DNA of 5,206 bases from Gammaproteobacteria bacterium (GCA_027293665.1 JAPUFN010000143.1:1-5206), one strand, 5' to 3'. Positions 1 to 5,206 are shown, numbered from the stretch's first letter. Numbers and translations: made by a program. The notes: generated by a model not told the origin, from the sequence alone.

Positions 1-798
1 TGTAACCTGCTGCGCGAAGCGGGAAAAATTGAACCCCGTTACTTTCCCGAAGCGCGACCCGTGCAGGCCGAAGCGGTGTCCACGTACCGCGCCGTTGGAT
101 TTTGCGAAACGACCGGCTGCCCCAGCTATATTGTTCACCTCGCCAGCGCGAGGGCACTCGCTGCCTGTCACGACGGACGCAGTCGCGGCGTTCCGGTCTA
201 TGTAGAGACGAGACCGTTGTATCTGTATCTCAACCGGCAACGTTTCGAAGAGAAGGATGGAGCAAAGTATGCCGGTGCACCACCGTTGCGAGAGCAGTCG
301 GACGTAGATGCGATGTGGGCTGCGTTGGCTATCGGCAATATAGATACGCTCGCGACGGATCACGCACCCTGGTTGCTTGCAGAAAAGCTGGATCCTGAAC
401 TTGATGCCACCAATCTGCGACAAGGGGTGGCGGATCTCGAGACCAGTCTGCCCATGCTCTATTCCACCGGCGTGCTCGGCGGACGAATAAGCCTCGAGCA
501 ATTTGTCGCAGTCACTTCGACCAATCCGGCGAAGCTATTCGGGCTTTACCCGCAAAAAGGCACTCTCGGCGTCGGCAGTGATGCAGATCTGGTTGTCTGG
601 GACGATCAGGAGTGCAGAACGATCGATGGTGCTGCAATGCACAGTCGCTCTGACTACTCACCCTACGACGGGATGCAAGTAACTGGCTGGCCGAAGTACA
701 CCATCAGTCGTGGCGAAGTAGTGGCCGAGGGCGCCGAAGTCATCGGTAAACCCGGGAGGGGCCGGCTGGTTCGACGCGGTCCGCATCGATCGATTTGA
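1..798 (+). CDS. Dihydropyrimidinase/D-hydantoinase-type cyclic amidohydrolase, C-terminal part (5' end outside window)
   Basis: The frame is open from the first base, leaving 265 residues of an enzyme family usually about 460-480 long, so roughly 200 N-terminal residues lie upstream. The family hydrolyses cyclic amides (dihydropyrimidines, hydantoins, related rings) in the cytoplasm with a two-metal centre. The fragment starts just after where the first-site metal ligands would be. It keeps the YIVH segment, whose His (codon 46, nt 136-138) matches a second-metal ligand, the ET-P-YL segment, PPLR (about codons 94-97) and the catalytic Asp of TDHAP (codon 120, nt 358-360). The closing part has the usual NPAKLFGLYP and DADLVVWD elements followed by DYSPYDGM, typical of dihydropyrimidinase/hydantoinase C-termini. 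The TDHAP sequence is also common in allantoinases and dihydroorotases, so the substrate is uncertain. It ends at TGA and converges with the NYN gene across about 95 bases. The superfamily is certain; the exact reaction is not. Confidence 0.9.
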   Translation, partial: CNLLREAGKIEPRYFPEARPVQAEAVSTYRAVGFCETTGCPSYIVHLASARALAACHDGRSRGVPVYVETRPLYLYLNRQRFEEKDGAKYAGAPPLREQSDVDAMWAALAIGNIDTLATDHAPWLLAEKLDPELDATNLRQGVADLETSLPMLYSTGVLGGRISLEQFVAVTSTNPAKLFGLYPQKGTLGVGSDADLVVWDDQECRTIDGAAMHSRSDYSPYDGMQVTGWPKYTISRGEVVAEGAEVIGKPGRGRLVRRGPHRSI

Positions 799-806
799 AC
801 TTATCA

Positions 807-824
807 GCGTGTTTTTCAACACGC
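807..824. terminator. Short hairpin between convergent genes, weak terminator candidate
   Basis: A perfect inverted repeat, GCGTGTT and AACACGC, encloses a 4-base loop. It starts 8 bases after the amidohydrolase stop codon and also lies downstream of the convergent NYN gene. The stem is only 7 bp and neither side has a clear T-run, so it is a weak candidate for a bidirectional terminator. Only its position supports it. Confidence 0.3.
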
Positions 825-893
825 CACCAGGTCCGGGCGCTTGCGCGTGACTCCAGAACGGTATGCCAGCGTTGAAAATTGCCGACGTCGATC

Positions 894-1712
894 TCAGTTG
901 GTAGTAGCGACACGTATGAGATAACCGCCGGATCGCTCATCCATCTCCAGAATCAGTTGACCACGCGTTTGAGCCTCTTCGAGCAGATCACTGAACGAAC
1001 GAAACCCGTAGAAACTTTCATTGAAACCAGGGCGTCGGCGCTTGAGAGTCTGTTTGATCATCGAACCCCACAGCTTCTCGCGGTCGCCGCGCTCCGCCTG
1101 TATCGCCTCTACAGTTTCAAGTACCAGCGCGATGGCTTGATCCGCTTTGTCTTCCTTTTTCTTTTTGCCGCCCGTTTCCTGATTGGCTGCAGATTTCTTT
1201 GGTGCGCGTTTGTTCTGGCGTTTTTTTGTCGATTGCTGATCGCGCACAAGATCGTCGTAGTAGATGAACTCATCACAGTTGCTGATGAGAAGATCCGATG
1301 TGGAATTCTTTACACCTACACCAATGACGGTTTTGGCGTTCTCCCGGAGCTTGCTGACGAGGGGTGAGAAATCGGAGTCACCGCTGATAACGACGAAAGT
1401 GTCGATATGCGCTTTTGTGTAGCACAGATCCAGCGCGTCGACGACCATTCGGATGTCTGCGGAATTTTTTCCGGATTGTCGCGTGTGTGGTATTTCGATG
1501 AGCTCGAAAGCGGCTTCGTGCATCGGAGGCTTGAATTCCTTGTATCGCTCCCAGTCGCAGTAGGCCTTCTTGAACACAATGGTGCCCTTCAGCAGCAAAC
1601 GCTCGAGCACCAGCTGAATATCGAATTTCGCATATTTAGCATCCCGCACGCCGAGTGCGACGTTTTCAAAGTCGCAGAACAAAGCCAGATTATCGTTGTC
1701 GTTTTCGCTCAA
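894..1712 (-). CDS. NYN (LabA/DUF88-type PIN-like) domain protein with C-terminal OST-HTH/LOTUS domain
   Basis: A 272-residue soluble protein, probably a cytoplasmic RNA-binding or RNA-cleaving enzyme. Residues about 9-155 form a NYN domain, a PIN-like metal-dependent nuclease fold. The conserved acidic positions are intact: CDFEN near the N-terminus (D14, N17), NSADIRMVVDAL (D86, D92) and SGDSDF (D112, D114). A Lys/Arg-rich linker covers about 163-189 and may contact nucleic acid. Residues about 190-268 look like an OST-HTH/LOTUS winged-helix domain, with a GF-SFSDLL-type segment near 236-244 and a GGYLIR strand at the end; LOTUS domains bind RNA. The start is TTG at 1710-1712, chosen because GAGGAG (1721-1726) lies 8 bases upstream and the next Met is residue 64, inside the domain. 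The gene converges with the amidohydrolase and diverges from the rhomboid, so it is probably transcribed alone. The architecture is clear; the target RNA and actual nuclease activity are unknown. Confidence 0.93.
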   Translation of the reverse strand: MSENDNDNLALFCDFENVALGVRDAKYAKFDIQLVLERLLLKGTIVFKKAYCDWERYKEFKPPMHEAAFELIEIPHTRQSGKNSADIRMVVDALDLCYTKAHIDTFVVISGDSDFSPLVSKLRENAKTVIGVGVKNSTSDLLISNCDEFIYYDDLVRDQQSTKKRQNKRAPKKSAANQETGGKKKKEDKADQAIALVLETVEAIQAERGDREKLWGSMIKQTLKRRRPGFNESFYGFRSFSDLLEEAQTRGQLILEMDERSGGYLIRVATTN

Positions 1713-1720
1713 TAGCCTGG

Positions 1721-1726
1721 CTCCTC
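1721..1726 (-). promoter_or_regulatory. Shine-Dalgarno GAGGAG that fixes the TTG start of the NYN gene
   Basis: On the minus strand GAGGAG is followed by 8 bases and then TTG. It is the only good ribosome binding site near the beginning of the NYN domain, and it supports the non-ATG start. Confidence 0.75.
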
Positions 1727-1829
1727 AAGATGCAGCGCTGGAAAGATCTAAGCCTACATCCCATCGGTCACCAGGTGTGAGTTGAATCGCGGCTGATCGA
1801 CACCCTGCAGGCGGTAGTTGCGCCGGCTG

Positions 1830-1841
1830 CCGATTTATCGG
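1830..1841. repeat. Inverted repeat CCGAT-TT-ATCGG in the divergent NYN/rhomboid intergenic region
   Basis: A perfect 5-bp inverted repeat with a 2-base centre lies upstream of the rhomboid gene in the region shared with the divergent NYN gene. Its right half is part of an 8-base direct repeat, ATCGGTCA, also present at 1763-1770. It could be an operator, but repeats this short arise easily by chance. I could not identify a convincing -35/-10 pair for either gene in 1713-1905. Confidence 0.2.
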
Positions 1842-1905
1842 TCAATGCCCATCTGTGAAGATACCGGTGAAGGTTGGAGGTGCCACATTCTGCAAGGCGA
1901 TGAGA

Positions 1906-2796
1906 ATGACTGATCTGTCCCACCCATGGTCCAGCGTGCGCCGGGCGAGCGACCGTAGGAGTCTGGCTGAGCCCGCTCTGGTGTTGACCGCCGTCGGAAT
2001 CGAAAATCGTATTGCGCAGAATGAGTCTGACTGGTACCTGCTGGTGCCGGAGAATCTGGTCGCGGAAGCGCAGCGCGAACTGGCGGACTACCAGCTGGAA
2101 AATCGGCCTTTGCTGCCTCGCGAGGCAACGGTTCGGACGCTCGAAAGTGGCTGGGTGGGCGTGGTTGGCTTTCTCGCGGTCATCTGGCTGCTGCCCACGT
2201 TGCAGAACATGGCAGTGTTCGATTGGGACTGGCGTGCGCTTGGACGCATGGAAGCCGGCTCCGTTATGGCGGGACAGTGGTGGCGCACGATCACTGCGCT
2301 GACGCTGCATTCCGGCATCGTCCATATTCTCGGTAATTCGTTATTTGGCGCGGTTTTCGGTGTGTTCGTCGGCCGCTACCTCGGCTCGGGCTTCGGCTGG
2401 TTACTGATACTTCTAAGCGGCGCCATCGGCAATGGCCTGAACGCCTGGTTGCAGGCAGAGTCCTTTCGGTCAATTGGCGCATCCACGGCAACGTTTGGTG
2501 CCCTGGCCATTGGCGCTGCCTATGTCTGGCGGCGGGGCTATTTCAAGGTGGGTAGCTGGCGTCGCAGCCTGGCACCGGTGTTCGCAGGTATTGCGTTATT
2601 GGCGTATACCGGAGTCGGCGGTGAAAACACCGATATCGTGGCCCATTTCACCGGCTTCGCCGCCGGAATATGCCTTGGTATTCTCGCCGCTTCATTTGAC
2701 GTCCGGCGCCTGGGACACAGCGGTCAATATATTGCCGGGGTCATCTGCCTGGGCTTGGTCTGTTATTCGTGGGCACTGGCTGGAAGTTCGGTCTGA
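1906..2796 (+). CDS. Rhomboid-family intramembrane serine protease
   Basis: An inner-membrane protease that cleaves transmembrane substrates with a Ser-His dyad. Numbered from ATG 1906 (296 residues), about 75 hydrophilic N-terminal residues form a cytosolic domain ending in a Y-x-x-E-N element (62-66). Hydrophobic segments follow at about 83-100, 135-155, 159-180, 189-207, 221-236, 244-262 and 273-292, which suggests a six-helix rhomboid core plus one C-terminal helix. Family signatures are present: GQWWR (123-127) in the first loop, H135-x4-H140-x3-N144, catalytic S193 in GAST-A-T-FG, and catalytic H247 in AHFTG with G250 and G254 for helix packing. The active site therefore looks complete. 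The start is uncertain: ATG 1906 has AAGG 8 bases upstream, ATG 1900 is possible, and the frame is open back to GTG 1855, which has no ribosome binding site. A GGAGGT at 1876-1881 is too far from either ATG. Substrates cannot be deduced. Confidence 0.92.
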   Translation: MTDLSHPWSSVRRASDRRSLAEPALVLTAVGIENRIAQNESDWYLLVPENLVAEAQRELADYQLENRPLLPREATVRTLESGWVGVVGFLAVIWLLPTLQNMAVFDWDWRALGRMEAGSVMAGQWWRTITALTLHSGIVHILGNSLFGAVFGVFVGRYLGSGFGWLLILLSGAIGNGLNAWLQAESFRSIGASTATFGALAIGAAYVWRRGYFKVGSWRRSLAPVFAGIALLAYTGVGGENTDIVAHFTGFAAGICLGILAASFDVRRLGHSGQYIAGVICLGLVCYSWALAGSSV

Positions 2797-2810
2797 ACCG
2801 TCTTCAGCCA
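2777..2810. terminator. Interrupted hairpin over the rhomboid stop codon, possible bidirectional terminator
   Basis: Three stacked complementary blocks fold into one stem: TGGCT with AGCCA (2777-2781/2806-2810), GAAG with CTTC (2783-2786/2802-2805) and CGGT with ACCG (2789-2792/2797-2800), around the loop CTGA that includes the rhomboid TGA. That is 13 pairs with one bulge and one small internal loop. It lies 15 bases beyond the stop of the small minus-strand reading frame, so it could serve both. No strong T-run follows on either strand, so intrinsic termination is uncertain. Confidence 0.35.
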
Positions 2811-2825
2811 TGGCCGATTTGAGCG

Positions 2826-2960
2826 TCAGAGCATTGCTGCAGGGCTGTATTCCTTGAGACGCTCGAGAGCAGAGGTCAGCGCGATGTAGAAATTCTCGAT
2901 GTTACTGTCTTCGACCGGCTGCACGTCGGCGTAGTCCAGTTCCAGTTCCTGATCTTCCAT
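2826..2960 (-). CDS. Possible small acidic protein, 44 residues, unrecognised
   Basis: An ATG-to-TGA frame of 44 codons in a gap that otherwise holds no gene. The predicted peptide has a strongly acidic N-terminal half (starting MEDQELELDYADV) and a C-terminal stretch around residues 20-38 that could form an amphipathic helix (NIENFYIALTSALERLKEY). It has no signal peptide or membrane segment. About two thirds of its codons end in G or C and the amino-acid composition is balanced, as in a real protein rather than a shadow frame. The upstream GGA, about 10 bases from the ATG, is a weak ribosome binding site; an in-frame TTG five codons upstream is an alternative start. It is convergent with the rhomboid and divergent from the DDN-family gene, a layout that would suit an independent gene. 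I recognise no family, and chance cannot be ruled out at this length. Confidence 0.4.
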   Translation of the reverse strand: MEDQELELDYADVQPVEDSNIENFYIALTSALERLKEYSPAAML

Positions 2961-3045
2961 GATACAGATGTCCAATCGTTGTGTTGTGCCCCCACTATTA
3001 TTCAGCGGCCGCTCAAGCTCTGTGATCCAGTTCTCGTTTACGTGA

Positions 3046-3076
3046 CCGACAATTCCCGTTCATGCTGGGCTACTAT
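3046..3076 (+). promoter_or_regulatory. Weak sigma70-like promoter candidate for the DDN-family gene
   Basis: TACTAT (3071-3076) resembles a -10 box at four of six positions. CCGACA (3046-3051) is a partial -35, but the spacing of 19 bases is longer than ideal. Transcription would begin near 3083, leaving a leader of about 37 bases. The support is position plus partial consensus only. Confidence 0.25.
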
Positions 3077-3106
3077 TGCTCTCCGGAGTGCCTCCGAGAG
3101 ACCAGC

Positions 3107-3112
3107 AGGGGA
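3107..3112 (+). promoter_or_regulatory. Ribosome binding site AGGGGA that decides the start of the DDN-family gene
   Basis: AGGGGA lies 7 bases before ATG 3120. The frame is open further upstream to a TTG at 2979, but that extension has no ribosome binding site and does not resemble the family, so 3120 is the start. Confidence 0.7.
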
Positions 3113-3119
3113 ACGAATA

Positions 3120-3581
3120 ATGACTGGAAATGGCGAATTGAATGCCGACAAAGGCAGCCCACCGCCGCGTTGGTTGTTGAAGGCCATGACCAGACTGAAT
3201 GTTTTCGTGTACACGATCAGCGGTGGTCGTTTGATGAACAAGCTCGCAGGTGACCCGATCTGCCTGGTCACGATGACCGGTGCGAAGTCCGGGCACCCGC
3301 GGATTATCCCTCTTATGTATGTTCCGCACGGCGACAATGTACTGCTGGTTGCTTCCCAGGGGGGCGCGCCTACGCATCCACTGTGGTTCCATAATCTCGT
3401 GGCCTACCCGGATATTGAGATCCAGGAGGGTGGCCGGAAACGCGCCATGCGCGCGCGGATCGCGGATGCAGAGGAGAAAGCCGTCATTTGGCCGATCTGT
3501 GTACGCAGATATGCACCCTACGATGACTACCGGCACCGCACTACGCGGGATATACCGGTGTTCGTCTGTGAGCCCAGATAG
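3120..3581 (+). CDS. Nitroreductase/deazaflavin (F420)-dependent oxidoreductase, DDN family
   Basis: A 153-residue protein, the usual size for this split-beta-barrel flavin/deazaflavin-binding family, whose studied mycobacterial members use reduced coenzyme F420 to reduce nitroimidazoles and quinones. Family motifs appear in order: TGAKSG-x-x-R-x-x-PL (residues 53-65), VASQGG (77-82), PLWFHNLVAYPD (87-98), a basic patch with R106-K107-R108, and a closing YAPYDDYRHRT followed by R143-x-IPVFV (131-149). Y134 and Y137 fall where the family has conserved tyrosines near the substrate. There is no signal peptide; residues 1-20 are a polar, proline-containing lead. The gene stands alone, about 150 bases before the HD-GYP gene and divergent from the small minus-strand frame. 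Whether this member uses F420, FMN or another cofactor cannot be told from the sequence, and no F420 biosynthesis gene is in view. Family assignment is firm; substrate is unknown. Confidence 0.9.
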   Translation: MTGNGELNADKGSPPPRWLLKAMTRLNVFVYTISGGRLMNKLAGDPICLVTMTGAKSGHPRIIPLMYVPHGDNVLLVASQGGAPTHPLWFHNLVAYPDIEIQEGGRKRAMRARIADAEEKAVIWPICVRRYAPYDDYRHRTTRDIPVFVCEPR

Positions 3582-3735
3582 CTGCAGAAGAGGCGATTTT
3601 GGGATGCCAATCACAATTACCTTGTCTTATAGGCTCTGAATCCGCGTCCGGTGTTCATCACTGGGAAGTATTTAACATTGCTCTCGGGCGCCCTTGACTA
3701 CACTGCAATTGGGCCAATCACCGGATTGTCATTGC

Positions 3736-5010
3736 ATGGAAGCTCAAGCGAGCCTCGCGGGATTGAAAAAAATCGCTATCGAAAACCTCACCATTGGGAT
3801 GTACGTTGCTCAGTTGGATCACCCGTGGATCGAATCGAATTTTCCGATCCAGGGGTTTTATCTGCGTTCACCTCAATCCATAGAAAGAGTGACGCGGGAA
3901 TGTCGGTTCGTCTATGTGGATCCCCGGCGTTACGATTCCAGCCTCACCGATGTCAAACTCGGGCTCGTCTCAGATGGGCGTGCAATCGAGGAAGCAGGTT
4001 CTGACATAGGTTCTCAAGCTCGCATATACCCGCAGAATCGCCAGGAGTACAACGATACCGCCGAACTCGGCAGTGAACTCGAACCCGCTCGAACCTCAAT
4101 CGAAGAAGCGACGGAAATTCTCAAAGGCTGCGTTCAAAAGCTGCAATCAGCCGGTGGTTTTGACATTGACGATATAGAACGAGCCATCAGCCCGCTCGTG
4201 GCAAGTGTGATGCGCAATAATTCCGCCATGGCCGCATTGTTGAGAATGCGTGCGGTTGATGACTACACCTTTTCTCACTCGATAGCCTGTGCCGTCTGGG
4301 GCGCCATCATCGGCCGCCAGCTTGGCTTTCCACCAAAAGACATCGACTCACTGGCGCTTGCCTGTTCGCTGATGGACATTGGTAAAACGAATCTGCCGCC
4401 GGACCTGCTGCAGCAGGTGGAATCTCCCACCGAGGAGCAATGGGAGCAACTAAAGGGTCATGTTGAGGAAGGCCTGAAGCTGCTGGAAGAAAACGAAGTT
4501 GACGACGAAAATTTGCGCCGGACGATCCAATCCCATCATGAAAGATACGATGGAAGTGGCTATCCGAATGGGCTTGAGGGTAACGATATTCCGCTGTATG
4601 CAAGGATTGCCGGGATCGTCGACAGTTACGACGCGATGATTTCAGACACGCCGTATTCCGCGGTGCGCTCCTCCTACGCAGCTGTTCAGGAATTACAGTC
4701 GAAGGCAGGCGTGCTGTATCAGAAAGAGCTGGTGGAACAGTTTATTCAGGCAATTTGTGTATTCCCCGTTGGCGCGATTGTTGAAATGAATACCGGAGAG
4801 GTCGGTGTTGTAGTCGCGCAGGATACTACCCGCCGTCTCAAGCCGAAAATCATTCTTCTGCTGGACTCTGAGAAAAAACCGCGATCCCATCTGGTCGTCG
4901 CGGATCTTGCGAAGCAGGAGTCCAACAACAGCGGCACATTGTCGTGGTGGATCACCAAAGAACTACCGAACAGCGCTTATGGCATTGATCCTGCCAAGTA
5001 TTTTCTTTAG
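3736..5010 (+). CDS. DUF3391 and HD-GYP domain protein with altered HD dyad (Met-Asp)
   Basis: HD-GYP proteins are usually metal-dependent cyclic-di-GMP phosphodiesterases. Numbered from ATG 3736 (424 residues), DUF3391 spans about 9-130 and opens with KKIAIENLTIGMYV, LDHPWIES and QGF. The HD-GYP domain spans about 165-330: H181-S182, M213-D214 where H-D is expected, H242, H267-H268-E-R-Y-D-G-S-G-Y-P (267-277) and D296. Spacing between these residues matches active HD-GYP enzymes, so only the dyad His is lost. Y177 occupies the place of the Glu seen in three-metal members. Residues about 340-424 form the C-terminal extension common with DUF3391 (PVGAIVEMNTGEVGVVV, then a PKIILLLD strand). ATG 3736 has only a weak GGA 10 bases upstream; the frame is open back to TTG 3694, which also lacks a ribosome binding site. 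It may bind c-di-GMP without cleaving it, or work with reduced or altered metal use; the sequence cannot decide. The next gene is tightly coupled. Confidence 0.92.
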   Translation: MEAQASLAGLKKIAIENLTIGMYVAQLDHPWIESNFPIQGFYLRSPQSIERVTRECRFVYVDPRRYDSSLTDVKLGLVSDGRAIEEAGSDIGSQARIYPQNRQEYNDTAELGSELEPARTSIEEATEILKGCVQKLQSAGGFDIDDIERAISPLVASVMRNNSAMAALLRMRAVDDYTFSHSIACAVWGAIIGRQLGFPPKDIDSLALACSLMDIGKTNLPPDLLQQVESPTEEQWEQLKGHVEEGLKLLEENEVDDENLRRTIQSHHERYDGSGYPNGLEGNDIPLYARIAGIVDSYDAMISDTPYSAVRSSYAAVQELQSKAGVLYQKELVEQFIQAICVFPVGAIVEMNTGEVGVVVAQDTTRRLKPKIILLLDSEKKPRSHLVVADLAKQESNNSGTLSWWITKELPNSAYGIDPAKYFL

Positions 5011-5013
5011 GAG
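5008..5013 (+). promoter_or_regulatory. Ribosome binding site TAGGAG overlapping the HD-GYP stop codon
   Basis: The TAG stop of the HD-GYP gene forms the first half of TAGGAG, which sits 9 bases before ATG 5023. This arrangement places the downstream gene in the same transcript and allows translational coupling. Confidence 0.75.
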
Positions 5014-5022
5014 AAGCTTCCT

Positions 5023-5206
5023 ATGAGCTTGGCCCAACGTGTAGATGATCTGAGTTCGCTGGTGCAAACGACTCGCGGCAACGCGGCACTGGCTGTGCTG
5101 ACATTACAGAATGTCGGGCACATTTCGAGCCAGCATGGTTTAACCGCCAGCAGCACCTGTCTCGCCGAATTTACGGAACGTGTAAACGCTCTTTTGCGGC
5201 CATGCG
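5023..5206 (+). CDS. GGDEF-like (probable GGDEF or GGDEF-EAL) protein, N-terminal fragment, runs off the window
   Basis: Sixty-one codons are present before the window ends. The gene begins 12 bases after the HD-GYP stop codon and has a good ribosome binding site. After MSLAQRVDDL the residues run ALAVLTLQNVGHISSQHG (about 22-39) and then a helix ending FTERVNALLRPC. This follows the pattern of the first half of a GGDEF domain, where a hydrophobic strand, a segment ending in HG, and a helix ending LRP-x-D precede the GGDEF motif. The usual metal-binding Asp of the first strand (the L-D-x-D-x-F-K pattern) is replaced by LQNV, which suggests a degenerate domain, often followed by an EAL domain in such proteins. 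The GGDEF signature itself and any EAL domain lie beyond the window. The gene is well supported; the domain assignment is an inference. Confidence 0.6.
   Translation, partial: MSLAQRVDDLSSLVQTTRGNAALAVLTLQNVGHISSQHGLTASSTCLAEFTERVNALLRPC

Noticed and set aside
879..1367. Plus-strand open frame of 162 codons inside the NYN gene interval
   Set aside because: It is antisense to the NYN-LOTUS gene, whose minus-strand product has clear domains. Its hydrophobic run comes from the complement of the Lys-rich linker.
1876..1881. GGAGGT as the ribosome binding site for the rhomboid gene
   Set aside because: It is 18 bases from ATG 1900 and 24 from ATG 1906, too far for normal initiation, and no start codon in the rhomboid frame lies 5-10 bases after it.
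1768..2325. Minus-strand open frame of 185 codons over the start of the rhomboid gene
   Set aside because: Its product is rich in Arg, His, Gln and Pro with no domain, typical of a shadow frame opposite a GC-rich gene.
2570..2586. Sigma54-like match TGGCAC with TTCGCA after 5 bases
   Set aside because: It lies inside the rhomboid coding sequence, the -12 part departs from consensus, and no gene starts just downstream.
2979..3119. TTG-initiated N-terminal extension of the DDN-family protein
   Set aside because: There is no ribosome binding site before the TTG, the extension does not resemble the family, and AGGGGA is correctly placed for ATG 3120.
3060..3614. Minus-strand open frame of 184 codons across the DDN-family gene
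   Set aside because: It lies antisense to a clearly recognisable DDN-family protein and shows no domain of its own.
3694..3699. TTGACT as a -35 promoter element for the HD-GYP gene
   Set aside because: No acceptable -10 hexamer is found 15-19 bases downstream, and the resulting transcript would start almost at the ATG.

Overview
The window looks like ordinary chromosomal DNA from a proteobacterium, most likely a gammaproteobacterium. This is an inference from gene content: a DUF3391/HD-GYP protein followed by a GGDEF-like gene, a rhomboid protease with an N-terminal cytosolic domain, and moderately GC-rich codon use. No rRNA, tRNA, IS element, CRISPR array or phage gene is visible. Both ends cut through genes.

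Layout, left to right: (1) the C-terminal 265 residues of a cyclic amidohydrolase of the dihydropyrimidinase/D-hydantoinase type (+ strand, 1-798); (2) a convergent gene on the minus strand (894-1712) for a NYN-domain putative ribonuclease fused to an OST-HTH/LOTUS domain, starting at TTG with a strong Shine-Dalgarno; (3) a divergent intergenic region and then a rhomboid-family intramembrane serine protease (+, about 1906-2796) with its catalytic residues intact; (4) a possible 44-residue acidic protein on the minus strand (2826-2960), convergent with the rhomboid and separated from it by an interrupted hairpin that overlaps the rhomboid stop codon; (5) a small protein of the deazaflavin-dependent nitroreductase (DDN) family (+, 3120-3581); (6) a DUF3391/HD-GYP protein (+, about 3736-5010); (7) the first 61 codons of a GGDEF-like gene (+, 5023 onward) whose ribosome binding site overlaps the stop codon of gene 6.

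Genes 6 and 7 form an evident two-gene operon for cyclic-di-GMP signalling. The notable point is that the HD-GYP protein has lost the His of its HD dyad (Met-Asp instead of His-Asp) while every other expected metal ligand and the GYP motif are retained. The remaining genes look like independent housekeeping or accessory units, with alternating orientation and no shared pathway that I can see. I found no clear evidence of an undescribed multi-gene system. The best leads are the altered HD-GYP site and its coupled partner, and the small acidic reading frame.
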